In this document: in pieces, positions 11,166-21,780 of the stretch | How positions within the stretch are numbered: the first letter of the stretch is position 1 | Layout: the number at the start of each line of letters is the position of its first letter | Source: Pogonophryne albipinna | Lineage: Eukaryota; Chordata; Actinopteri; Perciformes; Artedidraconidae | DNA length: 64,000 nt | Reading direction: 5' to 3' | Assembly (NCBI GenBank): GCA_028583405.1 | Contig: CM053256.1 | Span: 26,695,325 to 26,759,324 of the forward strand | The notes under the pieces: model-generated | The model's database searches: none | The model's input: the letters and a program-made list of their open reading frames with translations, nothing else | Told to the model about the DNA's origin: nothing | Position numbers and translations under genes: made by a program

Positions 11166-11901
11166 AGTATGTCAACCACCTGAAGAAAAGTAATCGGGGG
11201 GGGGGGGGGGGGGTTAATCTGTTAATGGTTCCCCACATTCCTCGAGTGAATGTTAGTGATCATTTTTAACAAATAACATTGACATGGTATTTGATTGGAG
11301 TGGACCAACTTGACAACTGAATATAGAGGCCTAAATAGATGATTCAGGAATTTGTCTCCATTGTGACATGCAAAGAAGTTGTTCTGTTCCCTTTCCATTG
11401 GTCAAGTAGGTGTTATGTTTTAAAGGAGTGTAGACTGTAATGCGTCAATTTTTAATGATGTGGTCCACCTGTGGAGGGTGAATTGAGGTGGGGTGTTTTT
11501 TTTTAAGGGGGGTGGGGGGGGCAGATGATATCGCATGACAGCACCTTGTTACATATATTGCATTGATCTTCTCTGTATCTAGATTGTGCCATTACATTTA
11601 TTATTTTATTTGCACTTACAGATATGTCAGTGCAGACCGACATGGATCAAATGATACGTGCCATTGCAGTGGACCACACCTATTCATCAAACTCGAAGAA
11701 GGATGCAAGTGCATCAACGCAACCACAACCATCTCCTGTGTCAAGTGCAGCTCAATCTTTCAACAGTCCTGCAGAGGTAAGTGCTTAATGGACTTCTCAG
11801 AATGACAACCTGATAGGAGTGTTCAATACTTTTGAACTCCTTCAGTGTATCAAGATAGGTATTGATGCTATGTTTGATAATTGACCATGGCTTGGGCTAT
11901 A

Positions 11902-12165
11902 CAGTACTGTTCAAAATGATTAGAACACTTGGAAAATTCATAAAGTATTCATAATTTGGGGCTGCAGCTTGAGTATATTACATTGTATTACCTACAACTT
12001 TTAAATATCCAAATGAAAATGTAAGCGACAAAATTAAAATATCACAATTTCAAAATATCATTAAAATGTGATTTTTCAAATCTTTTAGGTTTTTCACGAA
12101 AAATTACCTTAACAATAATCTATGAATGAATTTTCCAAGTGTTCTAATCATTTTGAACAGTACTG
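11902..12165. mobile_element. mariner-type MITE in intron 3
   Basis: This 264-bp element has nearly perfect inverted ends of about 36 bp (CAGTACTGTTCAAAATGATT at the left, its complement at the right) and lies between TA dinucleotides at 11900-11901 and 12166-12167. The ends and the TA duplication fit Tc1/mariner. It has no coding capacity. Confidence 0.85.
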
Positions 12166-14734
12166 TATGTACTGCCATGTGAATTTCTGGTACATAACAT
12201 GCATGGAGTGACAAAAAATGAGTGATAGTGGACATGAGAGTGGGACATTTGGATGAACCCCTTGTGGTCTACATGCTTTGTGTATCAAGCTGCACAATGC
12301 ACAACCAGTTGATGTCAGTTACGATGAAATAATCAACAAAAGTCAATCAAGTGTTTCTTGAATTCAATTGGATTTTATTAGGTATCACAAAAAAAATATG
12401 TCCTCCAATTTTGCTAATTTCACACTCTTATTCTTACAGATCTCCACCCCGGGCAACATAAGTCCTCTAGTCGTTACACCAGAGGCTGAACGTCAAATAG
12501 ATGAGGAGATATTTACCCTGGATGACAGTTTTGAGATGGAGGATGACGCAAAGGATTTGGACTTTGTTCCACAAACAGAAACTGAAAGTGAATCGGACAG
12601 CGAGTGTGACCCATCTGATGAACATCCTACTAGTACCGATTTCGAACCCATTCAAGCTTTCACTGTACATGACAACACTGCAGATGAAAGACAATTCATT
12701 GTTTTCGAATCTTGTATTGTTAACTTGTTCAGAAAATGCCAGAGAACAGGATGTGCTGCAGAAGTTAGGGAGTTTCAGAGAATGTTATCAGGGTCCAGGC
12801 TTATTATAAACACAAAATGTGCTGCTGGGTGCAATTACACTTGGTCATCACAACCTACTTTGAATAGAATGGGTGTTGGTAACCTGCTGTTGTCTGCAGC
12901 TATCTTGTTTTCAGGTAATACATATGCTAGGATGCAAGACATCTCAGATTATTTGAAACTCCCCATCCTCTGTAAAAGCCAGTTACTACGCCTTGCAGAA
13001 ACGCTACCTCTTTCCTGTTATTAATGAGACGTGGATATCATGTCAGATTGGTGTTCTTGATGGCTTGAGCAGGGAGCCCAACATTGTTTTATCTGGTGAT
13101 GGTCGTTGTGACAGTCCTGGTCACTCTGCAAAGTATGGGACATATTCCCTTATGGATGTAGATACTGGTCTTATTGTTGATTTTGTTGTGCTTAATAAGG
13201 CAGATCCCAGTGTGAAGAACTCCAATGCCATGGAACCCATGGGTCTCAAACAGTGTCTTTCTAACATGAAGAAATGGAACATCTCCATCAACATTCTTAC
13301 CACAGACAGGCACAAAACTGTTAGAAAGATACTGAGGGTGGAATTTCCTGAAATTACTCACCAGTTTGATCTTTGGCATTTCTGCAAGAGTATCATTAAG
13401 AAAATTATCAAAGCCTGTGGGAAGAAAAAAGCTTTTGCCCCTCTCCTTGGCTGGTTTCAGTCAATAAGTAACCACTTCTGGTGGTGTGCAGAATCCTGCC
13501 AAGGCAATGTGGAGATTCTCAAAGAGAAATGGGACTCCATTATTTACCACACAGCCAACGTGTGGAATGACAAGAAATTATTTCATGCCTGCGAGCATCC
13601 CCCACTTGGTGAAAAGACAGGTCAAAATCATGGCTTTCAGTTGGGTCTCCTGCTCATGATGCTCTCACCAAAGTGGTGAAAAACAAACAAATCATAGCTG
13701 ATTTGAAGTACTGTGCTTTATATTGCCATACTGGTTATCTGGAAGTCTATCATTCTGTGATCAACAAGTATGTTCCAGGCAGCATTTTTCTCATGAGGGC
13801 ATGGCATGTAGAACACAGCTAGCTGCTATTGACCACAACTATGGTGTTGGTCGACAGCAGGCTACAACCAAATCTGGTCAGCCTAGGTATGATGTTGTAG
13901 TGCTGAAGTCCTTTACAAACAGGAAAAAGTGGGTTGCAAAAGCAGTGAAAGTTCCAAAAGAACACTGCTATCGTGAAGATATGATGAGGGATGTGGTCCT
14001 CATGCGTACCCATGGCTTGGAGAAGTCTCATGTTCAGCTTCCAGAAGTTAATCAAAACATGTTTGATATTGAGAAACCTGAGAAGAATGAAGTCGTAAAT
14101 GCAACACTCCAGAATACCCATTTTAGAAAAAAAAACTCTACCTAAATGCCCATGCTCTGAATATTTAGTGACATTTTTAGGTGAAAAATCAATTGTACAG
14201 TGCCACTTTGATGTTGAAATCAGACTAGGTCTTAAGGGAGCCTTCACTCATTGGTATAAATTACAGAAATCATTCTGCAGATATATTATGCCTAACAATA
14301 GATATTCTGAAAGTTTTGCTAAAATATTGTTAGATAAAACAATTTTATAAGTGATTTTTAGTTTAATTTGACCAATTCTATGGGGGCTGCCATTAACTGA
14401 AGATTGTGATGACACTACTAACAGTACAAGGTATGTCATTGTGTAGAAGCATAAAGGAATCAAAACTGGTTGATTCTTTTATGGTAGAAGGCATGTATGA
14501 AAAGATTGACTAGTTCTGAGCATTAATGTTTGGATAACATCTTTCAGCAGTTCACCACTCTCACACATAGCTTAGGGCAGTCTTAAAAATGTAAGGGTTG
14601 ACTAGATTTTGATTGAACTTTTCTGTATCACAAAGTGATTGCACATTATTGTAACTGTATCATGCATGTCATGGAAAGCTTACATCATGAATTTGTGGGC
14701 TCTGGTTCATGAATGGAACCACAGAAAACTTTGG

Positions 14735-14930
14735 CTGGCCTTAAAATATTCTTTATTTGCTGTAACCCTAAAGTGACACAATTAAATGGTAGGTTAAGGT
14801 ACATGTAGGTAGGCAAATTATTTTTATTTCTTTTAGAAAATGATAAAAATCTGCATGAAAAATGGAAAAATATTGATTTTTTTGTGGGAATTTATTTTAT
14901 TTGTCTACTCAAAATATTTTTATTTGCCTA
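14735..14930. repeat. right arm of the inverted repeat pair
   Basis: Reverse-complement counterpart of 10985-11165 (GGCCTTAAAATATTC, then TTTGCTGTAACCCTAAA). A third partial copy of the AGGGTTACAGCAAAC end follows at about 14945-14990. It lies downstream of the transposase stop codon. Confidence 0.6.
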
Positions 14931-15151
14931 ACATTTTGAGTAGGTAGGGTTACAGCAAACGAACATTTTTTTAAAGCCAGCCTTATTCAGCAGTATTTCC
15001 CTGAGAGTGAGGCAAATAATGGATTTCAGATTTTGTTTTTCATATTAATATATATTTAATTAAATGTCCAGTGAGTCGGAGGTGTAACCAAGATTTCCAG
15101 GAGGGAAAACATCTTTGAAATTGATGCCTATGTGAATTATTTGGTAGAAAG

Positions 15152-16366
15152 TTAGTCTGGATACACATTGTCAGTTTCATCAGCTTCTCTGAATCCAGTG
15201 TAGTTTTCTTGTGGATCTGGGTATTTTTCTCGTATTACTTTGACAACACAGCTGGGGAAAACTTTCCGCACACCTTTGCCAAGCCTCTTGTGACACCACC
15301 AATTGAACTGCCTGTATGCCGCCAATCTGAACGTTCTGAAATAAAAACAAATGTTGTGAGTTTCTGTGGCACCTGATTCCTAGAAACTTGTGGGAAGACT
15401 GATTTCTTTCTTTATTTGATTGATTAACTACTATGGAATTTATTCAACTACATTGTACCATTATTATGTTAGGACTCCTAGCCTACATTGTTCTATAAAG
15501 AGTGCATTCTGTAGATATGCTTTTTGATTTCTTTTATCATGGCTATACTTAGTAAAGTTTTGGTTTTGAAAATGATCTGTCATTGTCCTTCATGTCCTTG
15601 CCATGCAATTGTAGACAGAATCCATTTGACACTCTTTAGAATTAACAACCATAAACTTCTTATTGAATATGGTCGATACACAAATACTCCTGTAAATGAA
15701 AGGTTGTGCAAACATTGCCATGAGATTGAGGATGAAAATCATTTCCTCCTAGAATGTAAACGTCATTATAAAACTTTTGATAAAGTCAATTCAATCTTTA
15801 ATCCAGAACTTCCTAACCAAATAAAATGTCTTTAGTTGATATGTCCATTAATAATAATAATTGTAAAGTATATAATGCTAAGAAGAAAGAGCTGTACCCG
15901 TCAAATGTACCCACCCTTCATTTATTGGTTCAACCAAAGAGGTGCGTTTCACATCCTTCATGGCAACCAGTGCTGTTCTCAATACAGCTTTTTCTAACAC
16001 CACAGTGTCGAATTCCCTGTGTAAACATATGCAATCCAAGTCGTCTGTGAACAGTTTATTTTCAAGCTCTTCAAGCTCATGACAACATATGTTCATAAGA
16101 GGATTGTCCATGGCTACACACCGATCACAAGTACACCATTCATGTACAGGTCTCCCTACTCGCCCCCCGAAATCAATTGCACGAGTAAAGGGATCGTCTC
16201 CAGCAAGATCACCGTGCTGTTCATCCTCATCGTCACTGTCCCTGGATTCCTGACGGTTCTGACTACTTGGCTCGAACCTGTATGGCTGAATTCCCCCATC
16301 CAATCTCTTCACATTGCTCAAAACTTCTTCCTCGGCTGACGAGTCCGAACTCAAATACTCCGCCAT
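15152..16366 (-). CDS. P2X7 C-terminal ballast-domain protein (transposon-borne)
   Basis: Two exons, 16366-15915 and 15335-15152, join with a GT donor after GAAGG and an AG acceptor (TTTCAG), keeping frame (phase 2). The product has 211 residues. Residues 1-60 are acidic and Ser-rich and include IQPYRFEP (26-33), a motif common in this family. A Cys/His cluster follows: Trp77-Cys78-Thr-Cys80-x2-Cys83, Cys94-Cys95-His96 and Cys112/Cys114/His116. Exon 2 gives YRQFNWW (158-164), then FPSCVVKVIREKYPDPQ and a final Tyr-x-Gly-Phe. In P2X7 this domain is cytoplasmic and binds zinc and guanine nucleotide. No receptor ectodomain or membrane segment is present. The frame is open throughout, unlike the neighbouring transposase. 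Its role in the element is unknown. Confidence 0.85.
15546..15835 (+). pseudogene. LINE reverse-transcriptase tail fragment within ballast-gene intron
   Basis: The plus-strand ORF ends with LTLFRINNHKLLIEYGRY and a Cys/His cluster (CKHCHEIEDENHFLLEC). This resembles the C-terminal zinc-knuckle block found after the reverse transcriptase of some LINEs. It lies wholly inside the intron of the minus-strand ballast gene (15914-15336), so splicing would remove it. It is a short insertion with no 5' part. Confidence 0.55.
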
Positions 16367-16394
16367 GTTTTCGTGTGTTTACAAAGTGAACGCA

Positions 16395-16436
16395 TGGATG
16401 ACGTCACGACCATCACGTGACTACTGAAAATGGCCA
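16395..16436 (-). promoter_or_regulatory. ballast-gene promoter motifs (CRE octamer)
   Basis: A perfect CRE palindrome TGACGTCA (16399-16406) and an E-box CACGTG (about 16414) lie 30-50 bp upstream of the ballast start codon. Together with the CRE-like site upstream of the THAP exon, the transposon has a similar promoter at each end. Confidence 0.45.
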
Positions 16437-16602
16437 AAATGGCAGCTGCCTGACGGAATATACAGGTTTTGATAAAAAAGAGCTATAAAATCATTATTTA
16501 CCGGGGAATATCGCTGATTTCTTCAGGGTATGGTTTAAACATAATGTTTCACTAAATACTGAAGTTTTGATTAATTATCTAATGAGTGGAGCATTCCTTT
16601 AA

Positions 16603-16937
16603 ATAAACTGTCATTTAACTCCATCGCCTGTGAGCCCAAGACCAAATGAGATTCTAATTTCTCAGGCTCCTTAGAAGTACTCATTAAAATTTATAAAATA
16701 TAAAAACGAGTTAGAAAGGACATAAACCTAATTTTCTAAATGTTATTTCAGACATAACGTGTGTTAGTGAGCAACCAGGTAAGTACAGCAGAAGTTAATA
16801 TAATATCTCTATGGAAGAAGTAAACATTTTAACTTACAGCAGTGATTTTAGACCACTCTGCCGTGGAACACCAGTTTGCCACGAGAGATCGCCAGGTGTG
16901 CCTTGGGAAGTTGTCCAATCCAACTTAATCGTTCCAA
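16603..16937. other. no gene recognised
   Basis: AT-rich DNA just outside the Kolobok-type element; no supported feature. Confidence 0.4.
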
Positions 16938-17125
16938 CAAATATTATGAAGTGCTGCAAATAAAATCCAACAGTGCCTTGGTTCCAAGCTAGCTTAAATA
17001 TTATCTCCAAACGAAACACCTGTCACTTCAAAACAAAACACATACTTTTTTGCTGAGTATAAAAACTGATTAACTGTTGAAAAAAGACACAAAGGTGTCT
17101 GAGAGAGCTCTCAAAGCTAGCTACT
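16938..17125. repeat. direct repeat, copy 1
   Basis: The block with AATCCAACAGTGCCTTGG, TCTCCAAACGAAACAC and CACAAAGGTGT recurs at 17423-17620 in the same orientation with moderate divergence. The unit is about 190 bp with ~300 bp between copies. Confidence 0.65.
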
Positions 17126-17422
17126 TAGCACTCTGCTCACTGTGTGCGGTGCTGCTGTATTAACATGGCTGTGACCATCTTTCAATGGTGTCCACAGTTA
17201 GGGGATGGCTTTTCCAACTTCACGACTCACTTAAGCAACTGTTGAATGATAAATCCCGGTATATTTCTAGGAAATAGGGAGAAAATAAACACAGGCTTGT
17301 ATACTCCATCCAATTACTGAGAAAGGTCAAATTATTTCCATCATATTTTGGGCCAGCTATCTGTCTTACTTTTACCGGCAAATTACATTTAGTGATGTAA
17401 TCAAACCTGCTGCTATGACTAA

Positions 17423-17620
17423 TATTATGAAATGCTGCAAATTAAATCCAACAGTGCCTTGGTCCCAAACTAGATTAAATATCATCTCCAAACGAAACAC
17501 TCGTCACTTCAAAATAAATAAACAGGGACTTTTTTATTTGCCTGAGTAAACAAACTGATTAACAGGTAACTGTTATGAGAAAAAACACAAAGGTGTTTGA
17601 GGGATCTCTCAAAGCTACTT
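17423..17620. repeat. direct repeat, copy 2
   Basis: Second copy of the block at 16938-17125, carrying a few small insertions. Both copies end in CTCTCAAAGCTA. No coding function is visible. Confidence 0.65.
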
Positions 17621-17639
17621 GTGCTGAACTCATAGCGAG

Positions 17640-17791
17640 ATTGAGAGAGTTGTTATTAAATTGTCATTATATACTGTACGCTGCATTAGGCTACATCGTG
17701 TCATTTTGTACGTTTTTGGGTTGTTGGTGTGCCGCGGGATTTTTTTAATGTAAAAATGCTATTGCAGCTCAAAAAAGTTTGAAAAACACTG
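17640..17791 (+). mobile_element. right end of a hAT-type element
   Basis: The segment ends in GTTTGAAAAACACTG preceded by GTGTGCCGCGGG, the form of a hAT right terminus (CACTG end with a subterminal GTGTGCC). The left end is not seen here. It directly abuts the Harbinger element. Confidence 0.45.
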
Positions 17792-18497
17792 AATAATGGC
17801 GCTTTTCCACTGCAGCAGCCGGGTTTGGCCTTGGTAGGCCAGGCTTACTTTAAGCTGCGTTTCCATTACAGTTAGTAACTGGGGTAGTAACTATTGTAAC
17901 GACGCAGTGTAGGCGGGGCGATCGGCTGTTCGGCGGGCGGAGCGACGCTGCGTAAAATACAGCTAACAGGAGAGTTTGGGCAATCCTACAACGCAGCAGA
18001 GACGACAAGATGACTCTGATCACTTCAAAACGACAACGCTACTAACGTTCGCTAACTAGCAATGTGTGTAGGGTCACGCTCACTATATGGCGAGTGTTTC
18101 AAGTATTTAATTCATTTTAGCTACCACTTTTATGTATTAAAATATGTATGCTTTTTTATGTGTATTTCAGAAGTTATACCATTTGCAAAGTTGCCACCGC
18201 AGACCATGTGCAGTGTTTCCCCTACCATTGTCTCCTGCCAACGGAGCCCAGCGCCCCCCTGAAATTCAAGGTGTTTAAAAAAAAGAGATTATAATTTTTT
18301 TTTTTTTATATATATAGCACCAAATTGCAACTAATCTATATCTACTGTCACTTTTCACATTGAACATCTGCTCTTTTATTAAATAAACTAAACGCTTTCA
18401 TTTTAAGTTGTGAGTTTAGTGTTTTTGACCCTAAGAAACACTGATGCATTAATCAATAACAATAATCCACAGCTCCTCTCTCTGCTCCAGAGAGCTC

Positions 18498-18541
18498 CCC
18501 CCCCCCCCCCCGCTCAGGCACCCCCCCCCCCCCCCCCCCCA
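18498..18541. repeat. poly-C tracts
   Basis: Two runs of C (about 16 and 21 bases) are separated by a short GCTCAGGCA spacer. They are prone to slippage and sequencing error. Confidence 0.8.
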
Positions 18542-18599
18542 AAGCAGTAAACCTAGGGGAAACACTGATGTGTTTGGACGTTCAACAGAGCTACCGAGT

Positions 18600-18811
18600 G
18601 TTGGGGTGTGATTATTCCATCTTTCACACACACTCAGTGGGTGCAGAACTTCAGGACGTCTGAGGAAACCTACACCTACCTGTGCAACAAATGTCGTGGA
18701 GAGGCCTATGATGATGAATGGGATGCACCAGCAGCAGCAGAGCCTGGGGTAGCAGTGGCACAAGGTGCAGAGGAGGAGGGCAGGGACATACGAGAGGGTC
18801 TGATGCGCTGA
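18600..18811 (+). pseudogene. Harbinger transposase remnant with catalytic core deleted
   Basis: The ORF joins an N-terminal piece (FTHTQWVQNFRTSEETYTYLC), which matches the helical segment before the catalytic domain of Harbinger transposases, to a C-terminal tail rich in Ala, Glu and Gly and ending GRDIREGLMR, which matches their usual terminus. The DDE core between them is missing at the CNK/CRGEAYDDE junction. The frame is nevertheless open across the junction, suggesting an internal deletion. A host role cannot be excluded but is not supported. Confidence 0.65.
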
Positions 18812-19038
18812 TTTATAGCAACACATTAATTGTACTGATTGTAAATTGTATTGAACATAAATAAATATGTTTTACTCTTTGACATATACATGTGTTTGTC
18901 AAATGATTTAAAAAAAGAAAATGTTATCAGAATTGACTATTTAGTAAATATTTGAATTTCAAGCACCTGTAAGTAATGCCCCATAATAAGAACATTTGAG
19001 AAAATAACAGATCATGAAAAGAAAATCTTTCTAATACA

Positions 19039-19293
19039 TTAAGAAAGTTGTTTTGTGGTCTGTTTTGTTTGTTTAGATCTACTATTGACACAGAGGAAAT
19101 CAGGATAAAAATACTTGTCACAAACAAACTGTTTAATCATCAAACAAGTGCAAATAACAAAGCAAACTATAAACATATATACATAAATGCAAGTGTAAAA
19201 GGCCACTAAGGCCAGCTGCAGGTGCCGTTCCTGCTGGGCCAGATTTGCACTGTGCATCTCCCTCAGGACTGTGAGGTCCTCGTTTCCTCTTGC
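19039..19293 (-). pseudogene. Myb-like Harbinger accessory protein, last exon
   Basis: Behind an AG acceptor (CTTCCAG at about 19294), the minus-strand exon reads ARGNEDLTVLREMHSANLAQ and QERHLQLALVAFYTC. This fits the C-terminal helix of the Myb/SANT-like second protein of Harbinger transposons (LREMHS.N...QER pattern), which helps the transposase enter the nucleus and bind DNA. The Myb domain itself is absent. The LINE-derived block to the right (19303 onward) probably replaced it. Confidence 0.5.
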
Positions 19294-19302
19294 CTGGAAG
19301 AC

Positions 19303-19680
19303 AATAAGATAAGATAAACCTTTTTTAATCACCGTAGGGAAATTCAGGTGTCATAGCAGCAACAGCCATACGAATGAAAAACACAGGACAGGTACAGGTC
19401 ACACAAGGATATAAGAATACACATATATAAGTATAAACAGAACAACAGTAAGGATGAACTAAAGACAGTTCTGGCCCTAGATGTTTACAATGATTGTGAA
19501 AGTGAATTACATTATGTCCAGCCTGTTGATAATGAATATAAATATATGTATACATACATATGTATGAGTATGCACAAATATACAGTCATGAAGTAAATGG
19601 ATAATTATAAATGAATGAATAAATATGGGACCAGTTTAAAGTGCAACAATCTAAAACAAAGCACAGTCCAAAATGAATGG
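19303..19680 (-). mobile_element. LINE 3' tail fragment (antisense)
   Basis: Read on the minus strand, this ends in a GAATTTCCCTACGGTGATTA-like tail followed by TTATCTTATC repeats, a common 3' end of fish LINEs. No ORF remains. It adjoins the plus-strand LINE at 19680. Confidence 0.45.
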
Positions 19681-21777
19681 AAAGCAGTGCAGGTCCATGT
19701 CCAGCAGATGAAGGGAGTGAGCTGATGTTCGAGACGGAGCGGCTCCACCTGTTGCTGCCTGCGATCTGCGATCTACGGAGGCCTGCTCCCACCTGTAGAG
19801 TACGGCTGCACTGGAGAGGTTTTTACCCCGGAGTCGTCGCGGAGAGACGGAGTGGATCCACGCTTCGGGCTTGGCCTGCTTCCACCGGGCGTGTGCTGCG
19901 GTACGGAGGAGGATTTTACCACCGCTGGGGCCTGCTTTCCACCTGTCCTGGTTCTGCTGTTGCAGAGGCCTGCTTTCACCCCGGGGATACCACGGAGGGA
20001 CCGGAGCGCTTCCACGCTGCTGTTTTCGCCTGTCCTTTGCTGCTGTGCTGATTTTGCTCCAGGAACATCGCGGATTCTGTGTGCTGGTCTGGGAAAATGG
20101 CCCATATCGGGATTCTGCTGTGCCTGTTAACTGTTTTGGACTATGAGAAGATCTCTAGTCATTCTGAGGAGTCTACTGGATTCAGGTCTGTTCTGCCACC
20201 CGCAGTGGGCATCCCCTGCAAAGGTTCGGATGTGTTGCTCAAACAATTACCGGTTGCCTTGTCACAGTCAATCTGCTCGACAAAATATGTTTGTCTTTTT
20301 TGTTTTCCTGCGATGATGGTTCTTCAAGACTGCTTCTTAAGCTCTAATCACACTCTCGCAGACTTTTCCGGTGTTTCTAAATTAGATGACAATGTATGTG
20401 TGTCGTTTAAGAGGAAAAGATGCCTGTTTTTGTTGTTATTACTGTCAGGAAATGTACAACCTAACCCTGGTCCGCCCAGTAGTAGTAGTCAGATCGCTAC
20501 TCCTGCTGATTTTAAAGCTAGGTCTGGGTTGGGTTTCATCCACTTGAATGTGCGCAGTCTGTTAGGTAAACTAGATTTTGTCCGCATCTGGGCGAGCTCG
20601 ACTGACGCTGACGTCATTGTTTTATCAGAGACATGGCTAAATAAATCTATTGTGGCCTCTGACATTGCCTTAAATGGTTATAATGTGTATCGTTCCGACC
20701 GGCCTAATAAAGGTGGTGGCGTTGCCATTTATGTTAAGAATAAGTTCAGTGTAACCACATTAGTTTCCAAATCTATCAGTAAGCAATTTGAATTTTTAGC
20801 CTTAAATATAGAAGTGGCAAAGGGTCAACAGGTCATGGTAGTGGGCTGTTACAGACCCCCCTCAGCTGTCAAAGACTCCTTGTCTTCGCTAGCAAATCTT
20901 TTATCGCAACTAGACTACAAGGAAATAGTGCTACTTGGAGATTTTAACTGGGACTGGTTAACTGCAGTGTCAGAGGATTTTAAAAACCTTTGTATCTCTT
21001 TGAATGTTACTCAGATTGTGGACAGTCCTACTCGCCCTAATATTAAGTCCCCTAATAAATCCTCCCTAATTGATCTCATTCTAACTAATGTTCCCCATAA
21101 ATACTCATCTGTGGGAGTATTTGCGAATGATGTGAGTGATCACTGTGTTATAGCCACAATTAGGGACACAAAAGTCCAAAAGGTTAAACCTCGTATTATC
21201 ATCAAGAGAGACATAAAACATTTTGTGGAGCAGGGTTTTGTACATGATCTGTTTGGGTTTGATTGGGGAAAAATCGATTTGTGTGCTGATGTTGAGACTG
21301 CATGGTCTTATTTTTATCTTGGTTTTATGGAAATTATAGATAGACATGCACCCCTGCGTACATTTAGAGTGAAGGTGATATCCGTAATGAGCTACCTCCG
21401 TGCCTTACCACAGCATCTGGCACTATATCGGACAGGGCTACCATGTTAAATTGTTTTAATGAGCATTTTGTGTCCTGTGGCTCTCTGTTTCATTCTGTTT
21501 CTAATTCTGCTTCTGTGAACACCACAGTCGGTGACTCAGAACAATGTGGTCTGGAAAACCCTTTCAGTTTTACTCCTTTTACTGTTGATGTTGTTCGTGA
21601 AGTCTTAACCAAGCTAGATCCTAAAAAGCCGGCTGGTCCGGACAACGTAGAGCCTTTCTTTTTAAAGATAGCTGCAGATTTTATTGCTCCACCTCTCACT
21701 ACTCTTTTTAACCTCTCTCTCAGCACGAACAAAATCCCAAAAGTATGGAAGTCAGCGTATGTCCTGCCACTACAACT
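19680..21777 (+). pseudogene. CR1/L2/Rex1-group LINE: endonuclease and start of RT
   Basis: A GC-rich leader (19680-20080) is followed by a 456-codon ORF (20079-21449). After a hydrophobic stretch it has a 2A-like NPGP motif (SGNVQPNPGP), then an APE-type endonuclease: HLNVRSLLGK, VIVLSETWLN, GGGVAIYV, VGCYRPPS, LLGDFNWDW and SDHCVIATI, which carry the catalytic Asn, Glu, Tyr, Asp and Asp-His. The endonuclease ends abruptly after HAPLRTFRVK. A second ORF (21443-21784) starts the reverse transcriptase (KPAGPDNVEPFFLK) and stops where a TIR element begins at 21781. The palm is missing. Inactive. Confidence 0.8.
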
Positions 21778-21780
21778 ATG

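Larger units (their letters stand above)
9601..14143 (+). pseudogene. THAP-domain Kolobok transposase, four exons, frameshifted
   Basis: The transposase would cut and paste the element. Exons 9601-9978, 10706-10856, 11622-11776 and 12440-14143 have GT/AG borders and consistent phase (0,1,0). Exon 1 gives a THAP zinc finger: Cys4, Cys9, Cys55 and His58, with Trp38 and the AVPSVF box. Exon 4 has an acidic stretch, then the catalytic region: GDGRCDSPGHSAKYGTYSL (first Asp), ILTTDRHKTVRKIL and HQFDLWHFCK (second Asp), and HTGYLEVYHSVINKY (Glu). This order is typical of Kolobok DDE transposases. One extra T at about 12983, a frame change at 13618-13630 and another near 13775 break the frame, so full-length enzyme is not expected. 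Expected length is about 795 residues. Confidence 0.82.
9346..16598. mobile_element. Kolobok-type transposon carrying a P2X7-ballast gene
   Basis: The unit is flanked by TTAA at 9342-9345 and 16599-16602. Ends match as short inverted repeats: AGGGAATGCTC at 9350-9360 (the left end carries a few extra G-rich bases) and the complement of GAGCATTCCT at 16589-16598. Inside are two convergent genes: a spliced THAP-DDE transposase on the plus strand (9601-14143) and a two-exon gene on the minus strand (16366-15152) whose product has the C-terminal cytoplasmic domain of the P2X7 receptor. Introns and spacers hold smaller insertions (MITEs, a LINE scrap). Kolobok is the DDE superfamily known to combine TTAA duplication with THAP domains. 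Full size is about 7.25 kb. Confidence 0.82.
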
